Positions 1-12,502 of a DNA stretch of 64,000 nucleotides are shown here, piece by piece. The DNA is from Fusarium oxysporum f. sp. lycopersici 4287 (Eukaryota > Ascomycota > Sordariomycetes > Hypocreales > Nectriaceae). The stretch's first letter is position 1. Each line of letters starts with the position of its first letter. The notes below the pieces were generated by a model, which was not told the DNA's origin, did no database searches, and was given only the letters and a program-made list of their open reading frames with translations. A program made the position numbers and the translations under genes. The stretch covers positions 2,531,477-2,595,476 of the forward strand of contig NC_030992.1 in NCBI RefSeq assembly GCF_000149955.1, in the 5' to 3' direction.

Positions 1-708
1 TGTTGTTAAGACCTTTTTTCCTTCGAATTGTTGTATGCAATATCCTATCATATTTGCTAGGTCTGCTTATGATTATGTGCTTACAAGCCATGTCTAGAAG
101 AGCTTTAGATAAAAGGTAGGTAGCTAAGTAAGGTCTGCTTACGATTCAGTAACTGTAAGACAGGACAAGCATCCGACTAGCTTATGAAATGATTGAGATG
201 GTCTGAAACAGACAAGCAGTATAGTGCTGTAATGGGAATGGGGGGTTGTATATCAATATGTAGTTGTTGATAGCAGATTTGGCAAAGCGATATCACGGAT
301 TCACTACCATTTAGTGGTCCCACACAAGACAATCCATGCTTTATCAGTTCAGCAGTGATGAGGTACAGGGCCCAGAATCTTTTCCAATCACACTTGACAG
401 AAATGGACAGGTAAAGTCTAGCTCAATATCGATTATATTGATTTGGGCTTTGCGTCCTTTCTCTAAGTAACAAGGTAGAGGAAGACATGATGGACCACGT
501 AAGGAGCAGTAATGCCAGTGTCATCACGGCCGGATCATGTTTCACAGGAGAAGTAAGAACATGGGAACAAGAGTCGTCCCACAGGTGCATGAAAGAACCA
601 TGCGCTTTTGAACTTTTTTCCTACCTACAAATATAATTCTTTCCATATCAGCATGCATGGCAACTATTGCAACTTCCATGATCCATGCCCAGACAAAAAG
701 GGCCCCCT
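1..708. other. Intergenic, no gene recognised
   Basis: No open frame with a convincing start or known motif was seen on either strand. The right-hand part probably holds the 3' untranslated region of the leftward gamma-tubulin complex gene, whose stop codon is at 709. A short AGGTAGGTAG element lies near 114-123. This motif recurs in many intergenic stretches of the window. Confidence 0.6.
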
Positions 709-3409
709 TCACTTCTCGCCTCTGTTTGTAGAAGCACTTCGCGCCGTCGTCGCAGTTCCAGGAGCTGCCTTAGTCTTCCGTCGTGTCGGCTGATAAACGT
801 CGTTGAAGTTCATGGCAACACCAAGGAATCGCATATCCACATCTGGTTGATATGCAAGATCACCAAGGACGATCTGCACACGAGTTCGGAACGATGCACC
901 CAAGTGTCGAAGACGCTCTTGTAGAACGGGGAACTCGGAGGCCACGCCACCAGAACCTGTCATCGGCGTGTCACGACCATCGTGATCATCGTTGTGTCGT
1001 GTGGTACTTCTTACATCGGCCTCCTGACGTTGCGTAAAGTCTGACACGCTCCAGCTGTAAAGTCCGTCAACAGAGTCTCTGTAGCTGAGCATGAACCGCA
1101 AGATTTCACCGAGCTGCATCATATATGTCGTACGGTCATCTTCATCAGAGCTGTGCGTACGTCGTTTTGCCCCGAGAAGACCTTTGTGAGTGATGTCGTT
1201 GAGGTACCGTGTATGCGCCTTGATCAGGTCGTCCAACGTGCAGTCCTCCTTCTGGATCCGTTTTTGAAGTTCGCCCCACGAGGATTCGATGACCTCAAAT
1301 AAGATGTAGTATTGGAGCTGGCCCACAAAGTGAATCATCTCGGCCAGAACGCCGCGTGTTGACTTCCACGTTTGAGAGACGGCAGGGTCGGAGTTCTGAA
1401 GAACTCCACGAGCACCTGTCATGCACTTCCGCCAGGTTGACAGTACCGCAAATTCTACTCGCTTGATACGCCAGAGAAAATTGAAGACTTTCAGGTACTG
1501 TCTATTCCCCCACTCTGTCACGACAACATCGACAGGTGCATCGATCTTATATTCAAGGGTAAAGCAATCCCATCCGATATCACCATGAGATAGTTGCAGC
1601 ATGCGGGCATCCAAGCGCCGTAGAACCTCGGGAGAGTCATACTGGGCATTTGATCCTCGGATAGCGTGTTCCAATTGCGCCGTTAAAGTATGTCTGTACT
1701 GTGCCCCAGCTGGACGGTCAAGGTTGGCAGCCAGAGATTCCATCAGGAGTGCAATAAAATCTCCCTGCCCTAGGAGGATGTAGTTCTTGAGCGCCTGAAG
1801 ATGTTTAAATAAGTGAAACTTATTGGCCATCAAGTCGATAAGACGCTTCATGGTGGTCTTGTAAGCTTCATCGATCCAAGCTTCCAAGGTAGCTGTGTCG
1901 CCATACCTTAACTCTTTGGAAGCAGCTTTAGAGTAATCCTCAACCCACATGGCATCACCGCAGCTATGTCGGATGAAGTTTAGTGACTTCCCGATTAGAA
2001 AGACCTTCTGGGCAAAGTCCTGAGTAATGATGCTGGGGATCATGTCTGCAGCGATCTCGAACTTGTCCTCCCAGACATTGCCTGCGCCCTTTGCCTTCGC
2101 TTGGTCTTTGTCAGGAGCCTGCTCTCTAACGAAAAATTCCTGGAAAGGATCGGACAGTTCACCGTCATAAATCCAGTGCCGTAAAATGTCGTAAAATGGC
2201 CGTGTGAAACTTCTTAATAGTCTCTCTGCGAATGCGGCCACCACAGGATCTCCATGGGAAGAAGAGAAACTATGAATCAGGGAGACAAGCTGGCCCCCTC
2301 TGTTCTTCTCAGATTCCTCAGCAATGAGGCTCATTAACCTGAGGCCCATCGTTGCTTCGCGTGTCCATACTACACATCTTTTGAGTGTGACACCTGTTCT
2401 CCCAATACCTTCTCTTGGAGCCTCCTCGTCAAGAGATGCAAGTGCTCTTCGTATCTGAGTCTCAAGAGTTGCTATCAAACTCAAATATGACTTAAGCTCA
2501 CCGTGGATAGCAGCTCTGAGGCTTTGACCTAGAAGCCCTTTTGCAGGAGTCTTGCAAAATCCGTCGAGGCCGCGATAAAGCAGCGAGGGCTCAGCCAGAG
2601 TATGAAGTAGGGAAATGATTGGTAAAGGAAGTGTCGCCGGTAATTTGATAAGATCTGATTTTGTGAAAGGTAGATTGGTTGATGATAGTCCCTGGAGAGT
2701 AAAGGGAAGATCTCTAAGGATAACCGACTCCGGAGGCTCTATTTCCGAATAATTATTTGCCAGCAAGGTTGATTTCAGTGAAACATCTCTTTTTGCTGGC
2801 TCAAGACGTGGATCCCCCTCTTTGCTGGATTGCTTGCTCTCTTTTTGTGGAACTTTCTTGAGTCCCTCTGATTGAAACGCCTCCTTGAATTGCTCCTCTT
2901 CAAATCGAGAGGCCCTACTGGTACGTTCCCGACCTTGCCGTTTGATAGCATCGCGACTGATGGCGTCTCGGTAGTTGGGCGCCGAAGGCTTCACCGGGCT
3001 CAGTGGGAGCGGTTCGCTAGGGTCTGGGGAATCAGCGAGCTGATAAAGTAGGTAGAGTATTGCCCATTTGTGTTCTAGAACAGGAAGTGAAAGCAATCGG
3101 GTATATAAATTCGAGAAGCGCAGAGCTTGGGTGGGATTGCTCTGAATGAGCTTTCGTTTTATAAGGTCGGAGGCGTGGTTGACATCAGAAGAAATGGCGG
3201 GGGAAACTGGGCTAGACCGTGAATGGTGAGTTTTGGCATATTGCTCGGATACATTTTAGAAAATGTACATACCTGTCTATTATAGATTTGACAATTTCGA
3301 AGCAAGTATCGTGACGTTCTTGCGCAACATCTTCAGGATCATTGGGATCACTGGGTACGATGTGGGTTATCAGGCTGTCAATAGCGTTGGTGATGCGATC
3401 GGGAGCCAT
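709..3409 (-). CDS. Gamma-tubulin complex component 3 (GCP3 / Spc98 / Alp6 family)
   Basis: A structural subunit of the gamma-tubulin complex that nucleates microtubules at the spindle pole body. Two exons, 3409-3273 and 3211-709, give 879 residues. The intron (3212-3272) has a GTATGT donor and a TCTAG acceptor, and joining there keeps the frame. The start is the ATG at 3409. The N-terminal third is polar and probably disordered. The Spc97/Spc98 N-terminal (GRIP1) core begins near residue 187 with ESVILRDLPFTLQG, and the C-terminal GRIP2 gamma-tubulin-binding half follows. The stretch GLLGQSLRAAIHGEL fits GCP3 better than GCP2, though separating GCP2 from GCP3 by eye is the weaker part of the call. 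The gene is divergent from the SAGA subunit gene, with about 557 bp between the start codons. Confidence 0.88.
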
Positions 3410-3966
3410 GACGGCATCGTCGCGGGCTACTCAAGTGTAGGTATAGGGCTGGTGATCAATATAATTGCAGAGAATCTTTGTTCAGGAGGTAATTCAATCA
3501 AGAAGTTTATGCGCAGGCGAAAGTTCTGGGTAACTTGTCCAATATCAACGTGATTGGGATCATGAAGCTCAGACGCGACAGACAAAGTTGGTAGTGATGC
3601 AGGGCGAGTTGCTTAGTGCCTTTTAGAGGTTGAATGTAGCGGGGACCTGGTCTCCCTCGACTATTAGGCGACGATTCAAGTACAAAAAACCTTAACAATG
3701 CACTGATATATCCCTGGCTGGGTGTGCTCGCGGCAAAAAACCAACTACACTCGAAACCATCCATTCACCTTTAACCTCACGTCAACAGCAGAACGAGTCG
3801 CCCATCAACTTACACGACGCAACATGCCTTTTTCATCAGCTTAATGTCACCATAGTGATCGCATCAAAGCACCCGTTCGTTTCATCCAACTCATGTGTCT
3901 TTTTATCGCGCCGCGCCGCGCTATTTTGTCGCACGCGACGCTGTCGCTTATTCAACTCCTATCAAG
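3410..3966. promoter_or_regulatory. Divergent promoter between GCP3 and HFI1/ADA1
   Basis: This 557-bp stretch separates two outward-facing start codons, so it must carry the promoters and leaders of both genes. Open frames inside it lack ATG starts or recognisable motifs. No TATA box or binding site could be assigned with confidence. Confidence 0.6.
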
Positions 3967-5470
3967 ATGCCAGACATCGACCCCGCGGCTTTGAGCCGTC
4001 CATCCGTCAGCCTCTCGACGCCTATTTTATCCAACAAGACACTTGCTGGGACTATCTCTGGTGCGCCAAAGATAGCAAAGTCTAGTCAGATCATTCCTGC
4101 CCGAATTGATCTCGAACCGCTGTATACTGCGCTCAAGGCTGCCATTGGCAACGAGAAATGGGCAATATATAAAGAATCAACGACCGAGTTCCTGATAGGT
4201 AGATGCTACGACATCTATCAAATACACATGCGCGATTGCTCACATATCTTTAGGACGCTTAAATCAGACCGAATATTCTGAACGAATAGACCCTATCCTC
4301 GCAGGCCCAGGGGACAAGGAACACCTACACAATAATCTCATTGCTGCCATATACGGAAATGTTACTCGGGAGATGCCCGATCAAGGGCTGGCACCCTGGG
4401 TCAGCGCCAACGATAAGCCTGCGGCGACGACAGGGACCAAGCCAGTATCTGGGGATGCTACGGAGCGGAGGTTGAAGGGAGATGTAATGCAATTGCCAAC
4501 CCGAGACCGCAGGCGCATCAAAGATTTGGTCCAGAACGATGTCAGTGTCTCCATGCCGCCTCGTATCCAACTGCTGACCAGTAACAAGTGGGATCCTCAT
4601 GAGAGCATATCCAACATCTTTGCAGACACACGTCGCAAACTTTCTACAGTAACAGATGCCACCCCGACAGTAGGAGGCATAAACAACATGAGTATGTATT
4701 CTATCGAAACCCTTTTACTTTGGCAAAGCTCTAACAAAGTGCAAGATTTCGACTTAGAAATTCGAAAACGTTATGCTCAACCTTTGGCGGTCGAATCTGG
4801 CGAATTCCCTGATATCAATATGATCTCCGGCCGAATGCTACCCTCTTGCTACGAGGCAGGACTGGTCAATGGGCACACAGTGGATGCTCCCCAGTTTCTG
4901 TCGGTGGCTGTGGAAACTTTTATCAAGGAGGTCCTTACGCAGGTCTTCAGCCGCACGAGGAGTAATGGGCCTGGCGAATCAGGTAGTGCTGGGTTTGGCG
5001 TCGGGACGACATGGATTCAAACGCACAAGTACAAGCGACAGCTGGAATACGAAGAAGAAGCAGCGATACGAGGCGAAATCTCCAGAGACAAGAGCGGGCT
5101 TTTGCCGATTGAATCCAGGGCTGCGAGCGAAAGAGGCCCTTTGGGGATGTCCGATCTTCGTCTGTCCTTAGAGATGGCGGACACAGGCATGGCACAGTTC
5201 CCTGTGTTGATGACACAGGTTATATACGGATACCGGGAAGGGGAGCTGGAGAATTGGGATGACTATACCTGGGTGTGTGATCAACCACCTGAAGCCTATA
5301 CAGACGAGAAACATGATTCAGAGGCAAACGGAGGACATGTTTTTGAGCTTGCGAATGGTTACCCTGATGCCATGGATATAGACACGGAAGCATGGTGGGA
5401 AGGTGCGGAAAGTCAGGATGCCGATATGCTGGATGGCATATTGGACTCGTGCCTTGCGGCAGGGTCTTGA
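3967..5470 (+). CDS. HFI1: SAGA complex subunit HFI1/ADA1 (Tad1 family)
   Basis: A core-module subunit of the SAGA transcription coactivator, acting in the nucleus. The ATG at 3967 is used because the longer frame from 3895 begins with GTG. Exon 1 is 3967-4198. A 55-nt intron (4199-4253) restores the conserved SAGA-Tad1 N-terminal segment: [14 protein letters not shown], then [17 protein letters not shown] second probable intron at 4692-4757 has a GTATGT donor, a CTAAC branch point and a TTAG acceptor. It is 66 nt long with no stop, so a naive reading runs through it. With both introns removed the protein is 460 residues, and with the second retained 482. The region after it ([19 protein letters not shown]) resembles the histone-fold part of Ada1. 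Family call is good; the second intron is inferred from signals only. Confidence 0.82.
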
Positions 5471-8400
5471 GACGTGTCCGACGAAGCTGAAAATCTCGAC
5501 TTGACTAACGTGGAGGTGGAAGGTGGACAATGCCAGACGTTACATCCATGCTGAGTCCAGCTCATCTGCATGCAACAGGGTGGACAGCGTCGATACCAGA
5601 AGCAAAAGGACCCAACTCATCGAGCCGATTTCGCATATATATATATAAGCGAAGCGTCATCGTCTGGCTGCGAGAAGCGCAGACTGGCGTTACAACCAAG
5701 GGGGAAAGGAATATGCTAATAAGAAAGTACGGGTAAGGCAAACAAGGCGTGCAAGGAGCCGGCGTTTGACGAAGAGAGTCGTGATTCAGTACAACAGCTC
5801 GGAATCAAGGTTCAGACGAATGCATATAATCGGACGGCTTTATCTTTGGCGCAGGGGGTTTTGGCTGATCTCATTTTTGCTTCTTCATTTGGGTTGCGGT
5901 CGTGGAAGACTCGTTTTCATGGTGTTCATATTGTATGTATTTCTATCGCTCTGTAGGGTTGAAAGTCACCCCTATACAGCATACTATCAAGAGGCAACGA
6001 AAGCTTGCCGCGGACTGGAGTAATGGGGACGTAGGGGAGGCGGTGGGATTTTTGTACTTTTATCATTACAGGAACGATACCCGAGTAGCTCGATGAGAGT
6101 AAAGAAGAAACCGCTAAGTACCTATCAATGATGGCTTGAGGGCCACTCGTTTTGTCGTGTTAGGTTAGCAGCTGGAGGCCTTATAGTTGGCCCAAAAGGG
6201 GTTGAAATCGAATGAAGTCATTGAATGCCCTTTAAATGAGAGTTCAGAGATTGTTGTCAGTTGGTCTATGAAGAAGTCATTACCTTATTAATCTAAGCGA
6301 ATAGAACCTTGCTGGGAATGAACAATAGTGATAAAAAAGGTAAGTGTCGTAGCATGTTAGTTGGAATCCTTGCTACTGAGTTCATCGGAATGAGAGAACT
6401 TTGTCGGGAAATGCACCTTAACGAACTGCCAGAGCCAAATTGACGCTTTAATCAATATATTGGCCTTGAATGATGTTTGCATAGGACCAAGCAAAGAACG
6501 GTAGCGTTCAAACCTAACGAAACTTCTTAGCATGCATCCCTGCCATGCAATTCTCTATTGCCCACCGTGGGTGGGAACAAGAAACGTCGGGATTGTTAGG
6601 TGGCTAAGTACTAGCGAAGAACCAGCATCTTCATTGCATGCCAGAGTCGCCCGTAGATGGAAAGAGATGAACGCGGCGGGGCTCCGAGTTCCTAAGCCCC
6701 TGTGTTGTTTTGCTTTCGGGAAATAAAGGCGTCAGCTCAGAAGCCTTGCTAACTAACACCAAGCCAGGAAACCAGCTTCTGAGCTTGTGAAGAAAGAAAG
6801 AGAAAAAAACAGATACAACCTGGTGCAGCCATCGACTCTTAAAACCCATCATAAGTGACGAGCACTGACAAAAGCTAACACAAATCATCAGTTTCTATTA
6901 GTATTGGAGAAAGCTATTCTGGATTTGTGGCTATGTGCTTCGTCTCTTGGGTTGGTACCTACCTACCTTAGGCAGGCAGCCTTTGTAGGTCATTAAGGTG
7001 TCGAGAGGAGGGAAAGCATGATGGATGGATGCAATCAATCACCTCCAGATCCACTCCAAGAAAAGGTTTCTCGGCGATGTCATGATAGACCATAAAGAAT
7101 CGGCACGCACAGTAGGACAAAATCTACACAGTCCATCCAATCCTTTCATTGAAAGAGGAAGCTTGGATTCTTCCCAGTTCGGGAGCTGCACCGAAGAGCA
7201 GCAGAAGTGTCTGTAGAACAAGCGCCTGAGAAGCCCGAGCCCTTAACAGGTCCGTGCACATCTTTCTAGAAAGCTTCCCTGACGGCAACCATCTCCCAGC
7301 TCCCAATCATCCCCACTTCTCCCCATTCCGTTGGTCAGGTCTTTGGGTTTGACTAGAGAAGCTCCTTCTCTCTCTGCGCTGGGATCTATCTGCTCTACCT
7401 TACCGGCCTAGCTACCTACCTACCTTACTTTACATGCCCGCGCTACGACAGGAGACAATAACTCATCTGTTGTCTTTCCTTGTCCACCTGACTTTATTCA
7501 TCTTTTCCTGAATTCGCTCATCCTGCCTCGCGTTGCCGTTCCTTTCGTAGCTCGTTTTCTCAACACCCGCATCTGCTAAGCTCTTCATCCTTTGTATCTT
7601 CAACTTCCTCCATCGCCATCAGTCTCTTTGACGACGAGGCGGGGATTGGAGCAACAGAACCCCACTCACCTTGCTCATCACCTCTTCCCGACCCCTTCAT
7701 CATCCCTCTCAACATTACGACATCGTGAATCTCCAAAGCTGCTCGACATCCACCTTGATTCGCGAGATTCCTGTCGCCTTTTGATTTTCTCTGGTCTCGT
7801 ATTATATCAAGAATTGGGCCCTTGTACCGCGCCTGGTCCCCTGATCTATAGAGCCCTACAGGATATCGTCATCCTGCTTGATCATATCTCAGGTTGAAGG
7901 GTCTAGTTACCAGGATTCAACGTGAGTGATAAGCCTGTTTCTTCCTGTCCTACCCTTTCCCACCTGCAATGGAAATTTGGTCACAAGAGCTGTGCGCTTA
8001 GAGCTGTCTGGGCACTCTATTCAACGAGAAATCGTTGAGGATGGCCGGCTCTGCACGTATTAATTGATACCCAAGCTCTGCCGTTGCACCCATCCCCCCA
8101 ATTCGAGTTCATTTCAACGTTTCACCATCCCCTTCATCTTGTCCTCCGTAGCTTCATTTCTTTGATCTGTGCATGGGCTATGCACCAGGGTCTTGATCTT
8201 AGGCCCCGCCACAACACGTCACTTTACAAGCGTGGATTGCAGCCCACGTCCAGCTTCACCTCTAGCGCATGCCCCCCGGGACTTTTCCTGTACGCAACAT
8301 CCCTTGTCGTCCAGATGCCATTGATGTTCGTTCCTAGCTTCAGCTGCAGCTCTCTCTGACACTCCTACAAGCTTGTCTACCTGTTGATTTAGCCATAAGA

Positions 8401-8750
8401 GCGCCTCAGTAGCTGTAAGTCAAGACATCATTCCTGTGAAGCACCACGTTGCCACTTACTATTATCTCTTCATTTCCTACGCACATCCCTTGTTCGCTTT
8501 TGGTTCCAATCATTGACCTTTGACGACCTTAGCCCATTACTCGATGTATTTTCTATGGTAAACATTTTCAAAACTGGGAAGCTAACGAAACCCGAAAATA
8601 GATAATTGACGACGAGTAACCTCTCATTCGCCCCGCGATACCCCTCACCTGCGTCGACCTTCGATACTCGGCAGGGATCGATTCTCTGGCTATATGTCGA
8701 TAGCTTCAGAACACATCTGAAGAAAACAAACTTTGTTTCAACTCTAAATC
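5471..8750. promoter_or_regulatory. Long intergenic region; 3' UTR of HFI1 and long leader of the PKA regulatory subunit
   Basis: No gene is supported here. The right half (about 7330-7700) is strongly pyrimidine-rich and looks like the transcription start region of the downstream PKA regulatory gene. A leader intron is likely at 8559-8602: GTAAAC donor, GCTAAC branch point, AATAG acceptor. A longer leader intron starting at GTGAGT (7921) is also possible. TACCTACCTACCT elements occur at 6956-6970 and 7411-7427, and a short AT dinucleotide run lies at 5636-5650. The short frames here begin with non-ATG codons or lack motifs. Confidence 0.55.
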
Positions 8751-9998
8751 ATGTCTGGGCCCTTTTCCAGCCCCTTTGGGGAGAACAGCAACCCTTTTGG
8801 AACGGACAGGGGAAAGAGGACGAACACTGCAATCCATGCTGTTGCCGAAGAAGAGGAGAACGATACCATCACATCTCCTACAAACCCTCGATTTGGGTCT
8901 TCGCCAAACTCCGCCTCCATGTTCTCTGGCCCTTTCGGTGGTGGTTTTGGAGGAGACTCTTCAGCTGAGGCACCTCCTCCATCGCGTAACCTCCCAAACC
9001 CCGATAGCTACCCTGCTCAGTACAATTTTGGTCGCCGAACATCAGTTTCTGCCGAATCTCTGAAGCCAAGTGCTGATTCATATGACAATTGGTCACCGCC
9101 TTTTCACGAGAAGTCTGCGGACCAGCTTGAGCGTCTTAAACGTGCTATTGAAGGAAACTTCCTTTTCAGCCACCTCGAGGATGAACAGAGCGCTCAGATT
9201 CTGGGTGCTCTTGTTGAAAAGCCGATACCAGCTAAAGGTATCAAGGTGAGTAGTGCATACACGACGTTGAATCGGAATGCTGACAAGATGCTGTAGGTTA
9301 TTAGCCAGGGCGATGCGGGGGATTATTTTTATGTCGTCGAGAAGGGATCTTTCGACGTATATGTCAATCCTACTGGCTCGCTTCAACCCGGTCCGGATGG
9401 CATGGGTAACCAAGTCGGCAACATTCAGGCTGGTGGTTCGTTCGGAGAACTGGCACTGATGTACAATGCACCTCGAGCTGCGACTGTTGTCTCAGCTGAG
9501 TCCGGTTGCACTGTATGGGCACTCGATCGTGTTACCTTCCGCCGTATTCTTATGGAGTCGACCTTCGCTCGGAGACGCATGTATGAGAGCTTCCTTGAGG
9601 AAGTTCCACTTCTTGCAAGTTTGAACCCATACGAGCGCTCCAAAATTGCCGATGCCCTTGAAACAAAGAAATTTGCAGCAGGCGAGGTCATCATCAACGA
9701 AGGAGACCCCGGCCATGCATTCTACCTTCTGGAGAGTGGTGAAGCAGATGCCTACATTGGACAGCCTGACAACAAGGTTCGCCATTACAAGAAGGGTGAT
9801 TACTTCGGCGAGCTTGCCCTGCTTAATGACGCCCCGCGAGCAGCTAGTATCGTTGCCACGTCTCCAGTCAAGGTTGGTAGCCTGGGTAAGAACGCTTTCC
9901 AGCGACTTCTGGGCCCTGTAGAGGGCATCTTACGAAGGACCAAGTATCAGGGTGTTGCAACCGGTGTCGAAGAGATGGATCCTCTCCACACCGGCTAA
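8751..9998 (+). CDS. cAMP-dependent protein kinase regulatory subunit
   Basis: Binds and inhibits the PKA catalytic subunit until cAMP is bound. It is the brake on the fungal cAMP pathway that controls growth, stress tolerance and nutrient use. Two exons (8751-9245 and 9297-9998) flank a 51-nt intron with a GTGAGT donor and a CTGTAG acceptor, giving 398 residues. The pseudosubstrate RRTS lies at residues 95-98 with a phosphorylatable Ser (type II-like). Two cyclic-nucleotide-binding domains follow, each with its phosphate-binding cassette: FGELALMYNAPRAATV near residue 214 and FGELALLNDAPRAASI near 334. The N-terminus is rich in Gly, Pro, Phe and Ser, as in other filamentous-fungal R subunits. 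The gene is convergent with the BCAS2-like gene downstream. Confidence 0.95.
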
Positions 9999-10505
9999 GT
10001 CAATAGGGAGGATATATGAAAGCATGAAACTGAGGTTTGTTGGACACGCCGGGAATCCCCATCACTGGCCTTAGTAGTGCTGTTGGGTTTGCCTCGTGCT
10101 GGTCGGGTGTAAATGTTGATGGCGATGCGCCTAGGGTTGGATTGAGAAATGAACGACGGAGGAATTAACTTTGACATGGCGTTTTGTGAGGTTTTCTACC
10201 ACCTTCGCTTCCCTGAGACAAGTATTGCTAGTGATCAGAGACCTTGGTTGACATCAATATCATTATTCTATATCTCTCCACACCATGAGCAGTAAAAGGC
10301 AACGAGATTGAGATTAGAAGTAACCATTGACGACCAATCTGTTAAATTAGAGGAAATCCGTTAGACTTTAGTCTGTGTGGCTTCCTTTAAAGATTCTAAA
10401 CCGAAGCTTGAAAAGACAATTTTGGTATCAAAACGCCTGAGTTAATGAGGAAAATCCTACAAACCGATCGGACTGCCTCTACATGTTCCATGTTAAGCGT
10501 ACTAG
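9999..10505. other. Convergent 3' intergenic region
   Basis: This stretch lies between the stop codons of the PKA regulatory gene (+) and the BCAS2-like gene (-), and presumably holds both 3' UTRs. No coding signal seen. Confidence 0.6.
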
Positions 10506-11165
10506 TTACTGCCCCTGATCGTCTGTGGCCCTCCGCGTGAGCTCCTCCCGAATCTTCCTCCGAAGTTCTTCAACCGCAACCTCAGTCTCTAGCACCCGGC
10601 CGACGCCAGTGCGCCAAGTATCATCCAGTGTCTTGATCTCAGCCCCTACAGCGTTCTGCCTCTTCTGCCTCTCTAGGTTCACGATGTCGATTTCACGCTT
10701 AACGGCTGCAAGCTCACGCTCCAGTACCTGGAGCTCTGCCTCGAGTCCATGGTTCCCTAAGAGCCAAGCGTTCTTTCCCCACTTCTCCAGAAGCTCGAGG
10801 TTTGTGAGACGTGAGGAGAGGTAGCTATGTGCGATAGCGGCAGCAGGCAGGGCGGTCGCTGGAGGGGCGCTAGGAGAAGGAGCCTCGTAGCGGCTTAAAT
10901 CGAGCGGTGCAAGTGGCGTGGATTTGGAGACGCGCTCAAGCTCGGCTATCATGGCGGGCGTGAAGGAGGGTTCTGGATTGGAAGTCGGCAGGGGAGGTTG
11001 AGAAGATGCTTCGGCAGCGATAAGGTCACGGGCTGCGGCCAGAGCTTCCAGGTTCGGTTCCTGGTCAACATCTAGAGGCCATTTAGCAAAGGAATGAGTA
11101 AGGGAGACTTGAAGAGCATGACACTTACAAGGAAGGGATTCGTGGTACGCTGGAGGAATGGGCAT
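10506..11165 (-). CDS. Pre-mRNA-splicing factor SPF27 / BCAS2 family (Prp19 complex)
   Basis: A small coiled-coil subunit of the Prp19/NineTeen complex in the spliceosome. Exon 1 is 11165-11129 and exon 2 is 11071-10506. The 57-nt intron (11072-11128) has a GTAAGT donor and a CTCTAG acceptor. It is a multiple of three and open, so unspliced reading gives a longer frame. Splicing restores the family hallmark ESLPYVDQEP near the N-terminus and gives 200 residues, a normal family length. The C-terminal half is predicted to be coiled coil (LEAELQVLERELAAVKREID). The start ATG is at 11165. Retained-intron translation is possible but would disrupt the conserved N-terminus. Confidence 0.88.
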   Translation of the reverse strand: MPIPPAYHESLPCKCHALQVSLTHSFAKWPLDVDQEPNLEALAAARDLIAAEASSQPPLPTSNPEPSFTPAMIAELERVSKSTPLAPLDLSRYEAPSPSAPPATALPAAAIAHSYLSSRLTNLELLEKWGKNAWLLGNHGLEAELQVLERELAAVKREIDIVNLERQKRQNAVGAEIKTLDDTWRTGVGRVLETEVAVEELRRKIREELTRRATDDQGQ

Positions 11166-12502
11166 CTTGAGTTGTGTGTCGCGGTGCGCCTCGTCAACTC
11201 AGGCCGACTGAAAGTGGTGAATCACTTGAGAAGAGGACACCAGTTTGTATATATGATTTGTTCTCCAGCTCTTTCCGACTCAGGAACAGTATCTAGCTTT
11301 GAGCGGAAATGGTAATTTTGTACAGGCAGATATCTGAGATACAATTGCGATCATAGCCTTGCAGCCACAAACTTGCACAAATTATGAGTAAGCACGGACC
11401 ATGAAGTAGCCTTATCCGGTCTGTTCGATCAGCCTTGGTGGCTGAGCTTAGCAGTGCAACATGCGGGGATAGCTTGCCCCATGTAAGTTTGTTTACTGGC
11501 TTAATCATGCTGAATCGGGATGGTAATGGAGTCGCACTCCACCGATGAACGGCAAGTAAAGTGCAGCAGAGATAGGAACAACGACGTCAACGCCACCAAG
11601 CCGAACTTATGTTACAAATATATGCATGATAGAAAACCCGGTCATTCCTATGTTCGAGGCTTTCTTGAGGTCTACAGCCATAACGCAGGAGGATATTATA
11701 AAAGCACATGTCTATCAACTGCTTTTTGTCGTATTACTTGGCTCCTTAGTACTCTCACCAACCAGTATCTCGTCCTAATAATTACCGAAGCGAGTGAGTT
11801 GTACCAGAATTTGACCCTGCGTAAAACTCAGCACGCTCGAGCACAAAAGGCTGCTCCCAGTGCTAGATATGTTGTAAGCGGCACTGGGTGTTTTGCTTTC
11901 ATGGCATTACTACAAACCTGATAATCGATGAACAAAGTGGTGACCGACACTGCACAATCAAGTTGAGAATTTATGTGCTCGTTAATCGAATAAGAGCTTG
12001 GTAATTTAATATTCTTTTATGTAGGAGTTGAACGCGTGGTAAGACTCCTTCCCGTCACTTAAGCTGTTCAAATTGAAAAGGCATCTGGTAATATTAACTG
12101 TGCCTAATTTCGGCCACAAGCAGCCTTGTTGTTCGCTTCGGTGCGAAAGGTAGGATAGTTATACAGTAATACATCGTTCCGCTGGAAAAGACTACTTTCG
12201 CAGGCGGTCATCAAGCCATGCATGATCCACGTAGAGATCTGAGTAAGTCACGAGGGTTTCAACAATTCCGCCGATATCCCTTTCCATATTCCCCAAGACA
12301 TTTCATCCGGTGACCCCACCACAAGGCAGTTTGGTTTCTGTTATTTCATTCGTTTAGTCTTGTGTCGTTTCGTAGTTGTAAAGCAAAGATCAAGCTCGCG
12401 TCGCAATTCCAATACATGTGAACCCTCAAAGATGCCCCTGCCATCGTATATATGACAGCAAGCAGTGACTACCAATCTCTTGGTAAGGACTCGATAATCT
12501 AA
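11166..12502. other. Intergenic, BCAS2-like promoter and STF2-like 3' flank
   Basis: Both neighbouring genes run leftward, so this stretch holds the promoter of the BCAS2-like gene and the 3' UTR of the STF2-like gene. One 133-codon frame with a real ATG exists at 11520-11921 (+). It has no recognisable motif and a composition unlike the neighbours, so it is not called a gene. Confidence 0.55.

Noticed and set aside
8606..8968. 120-codon frame overlapping the PKA regulatory subunit start
   Set aside because: Non-ATG start and overlaps the true N-terminus in another frame; a shadow.
11520..11921. 133-codon open frame with ATG (+)
   Set aside because: No recognisable motif, irregular composition and no splice or promoter context; likely chance frame in intergenic DNA.
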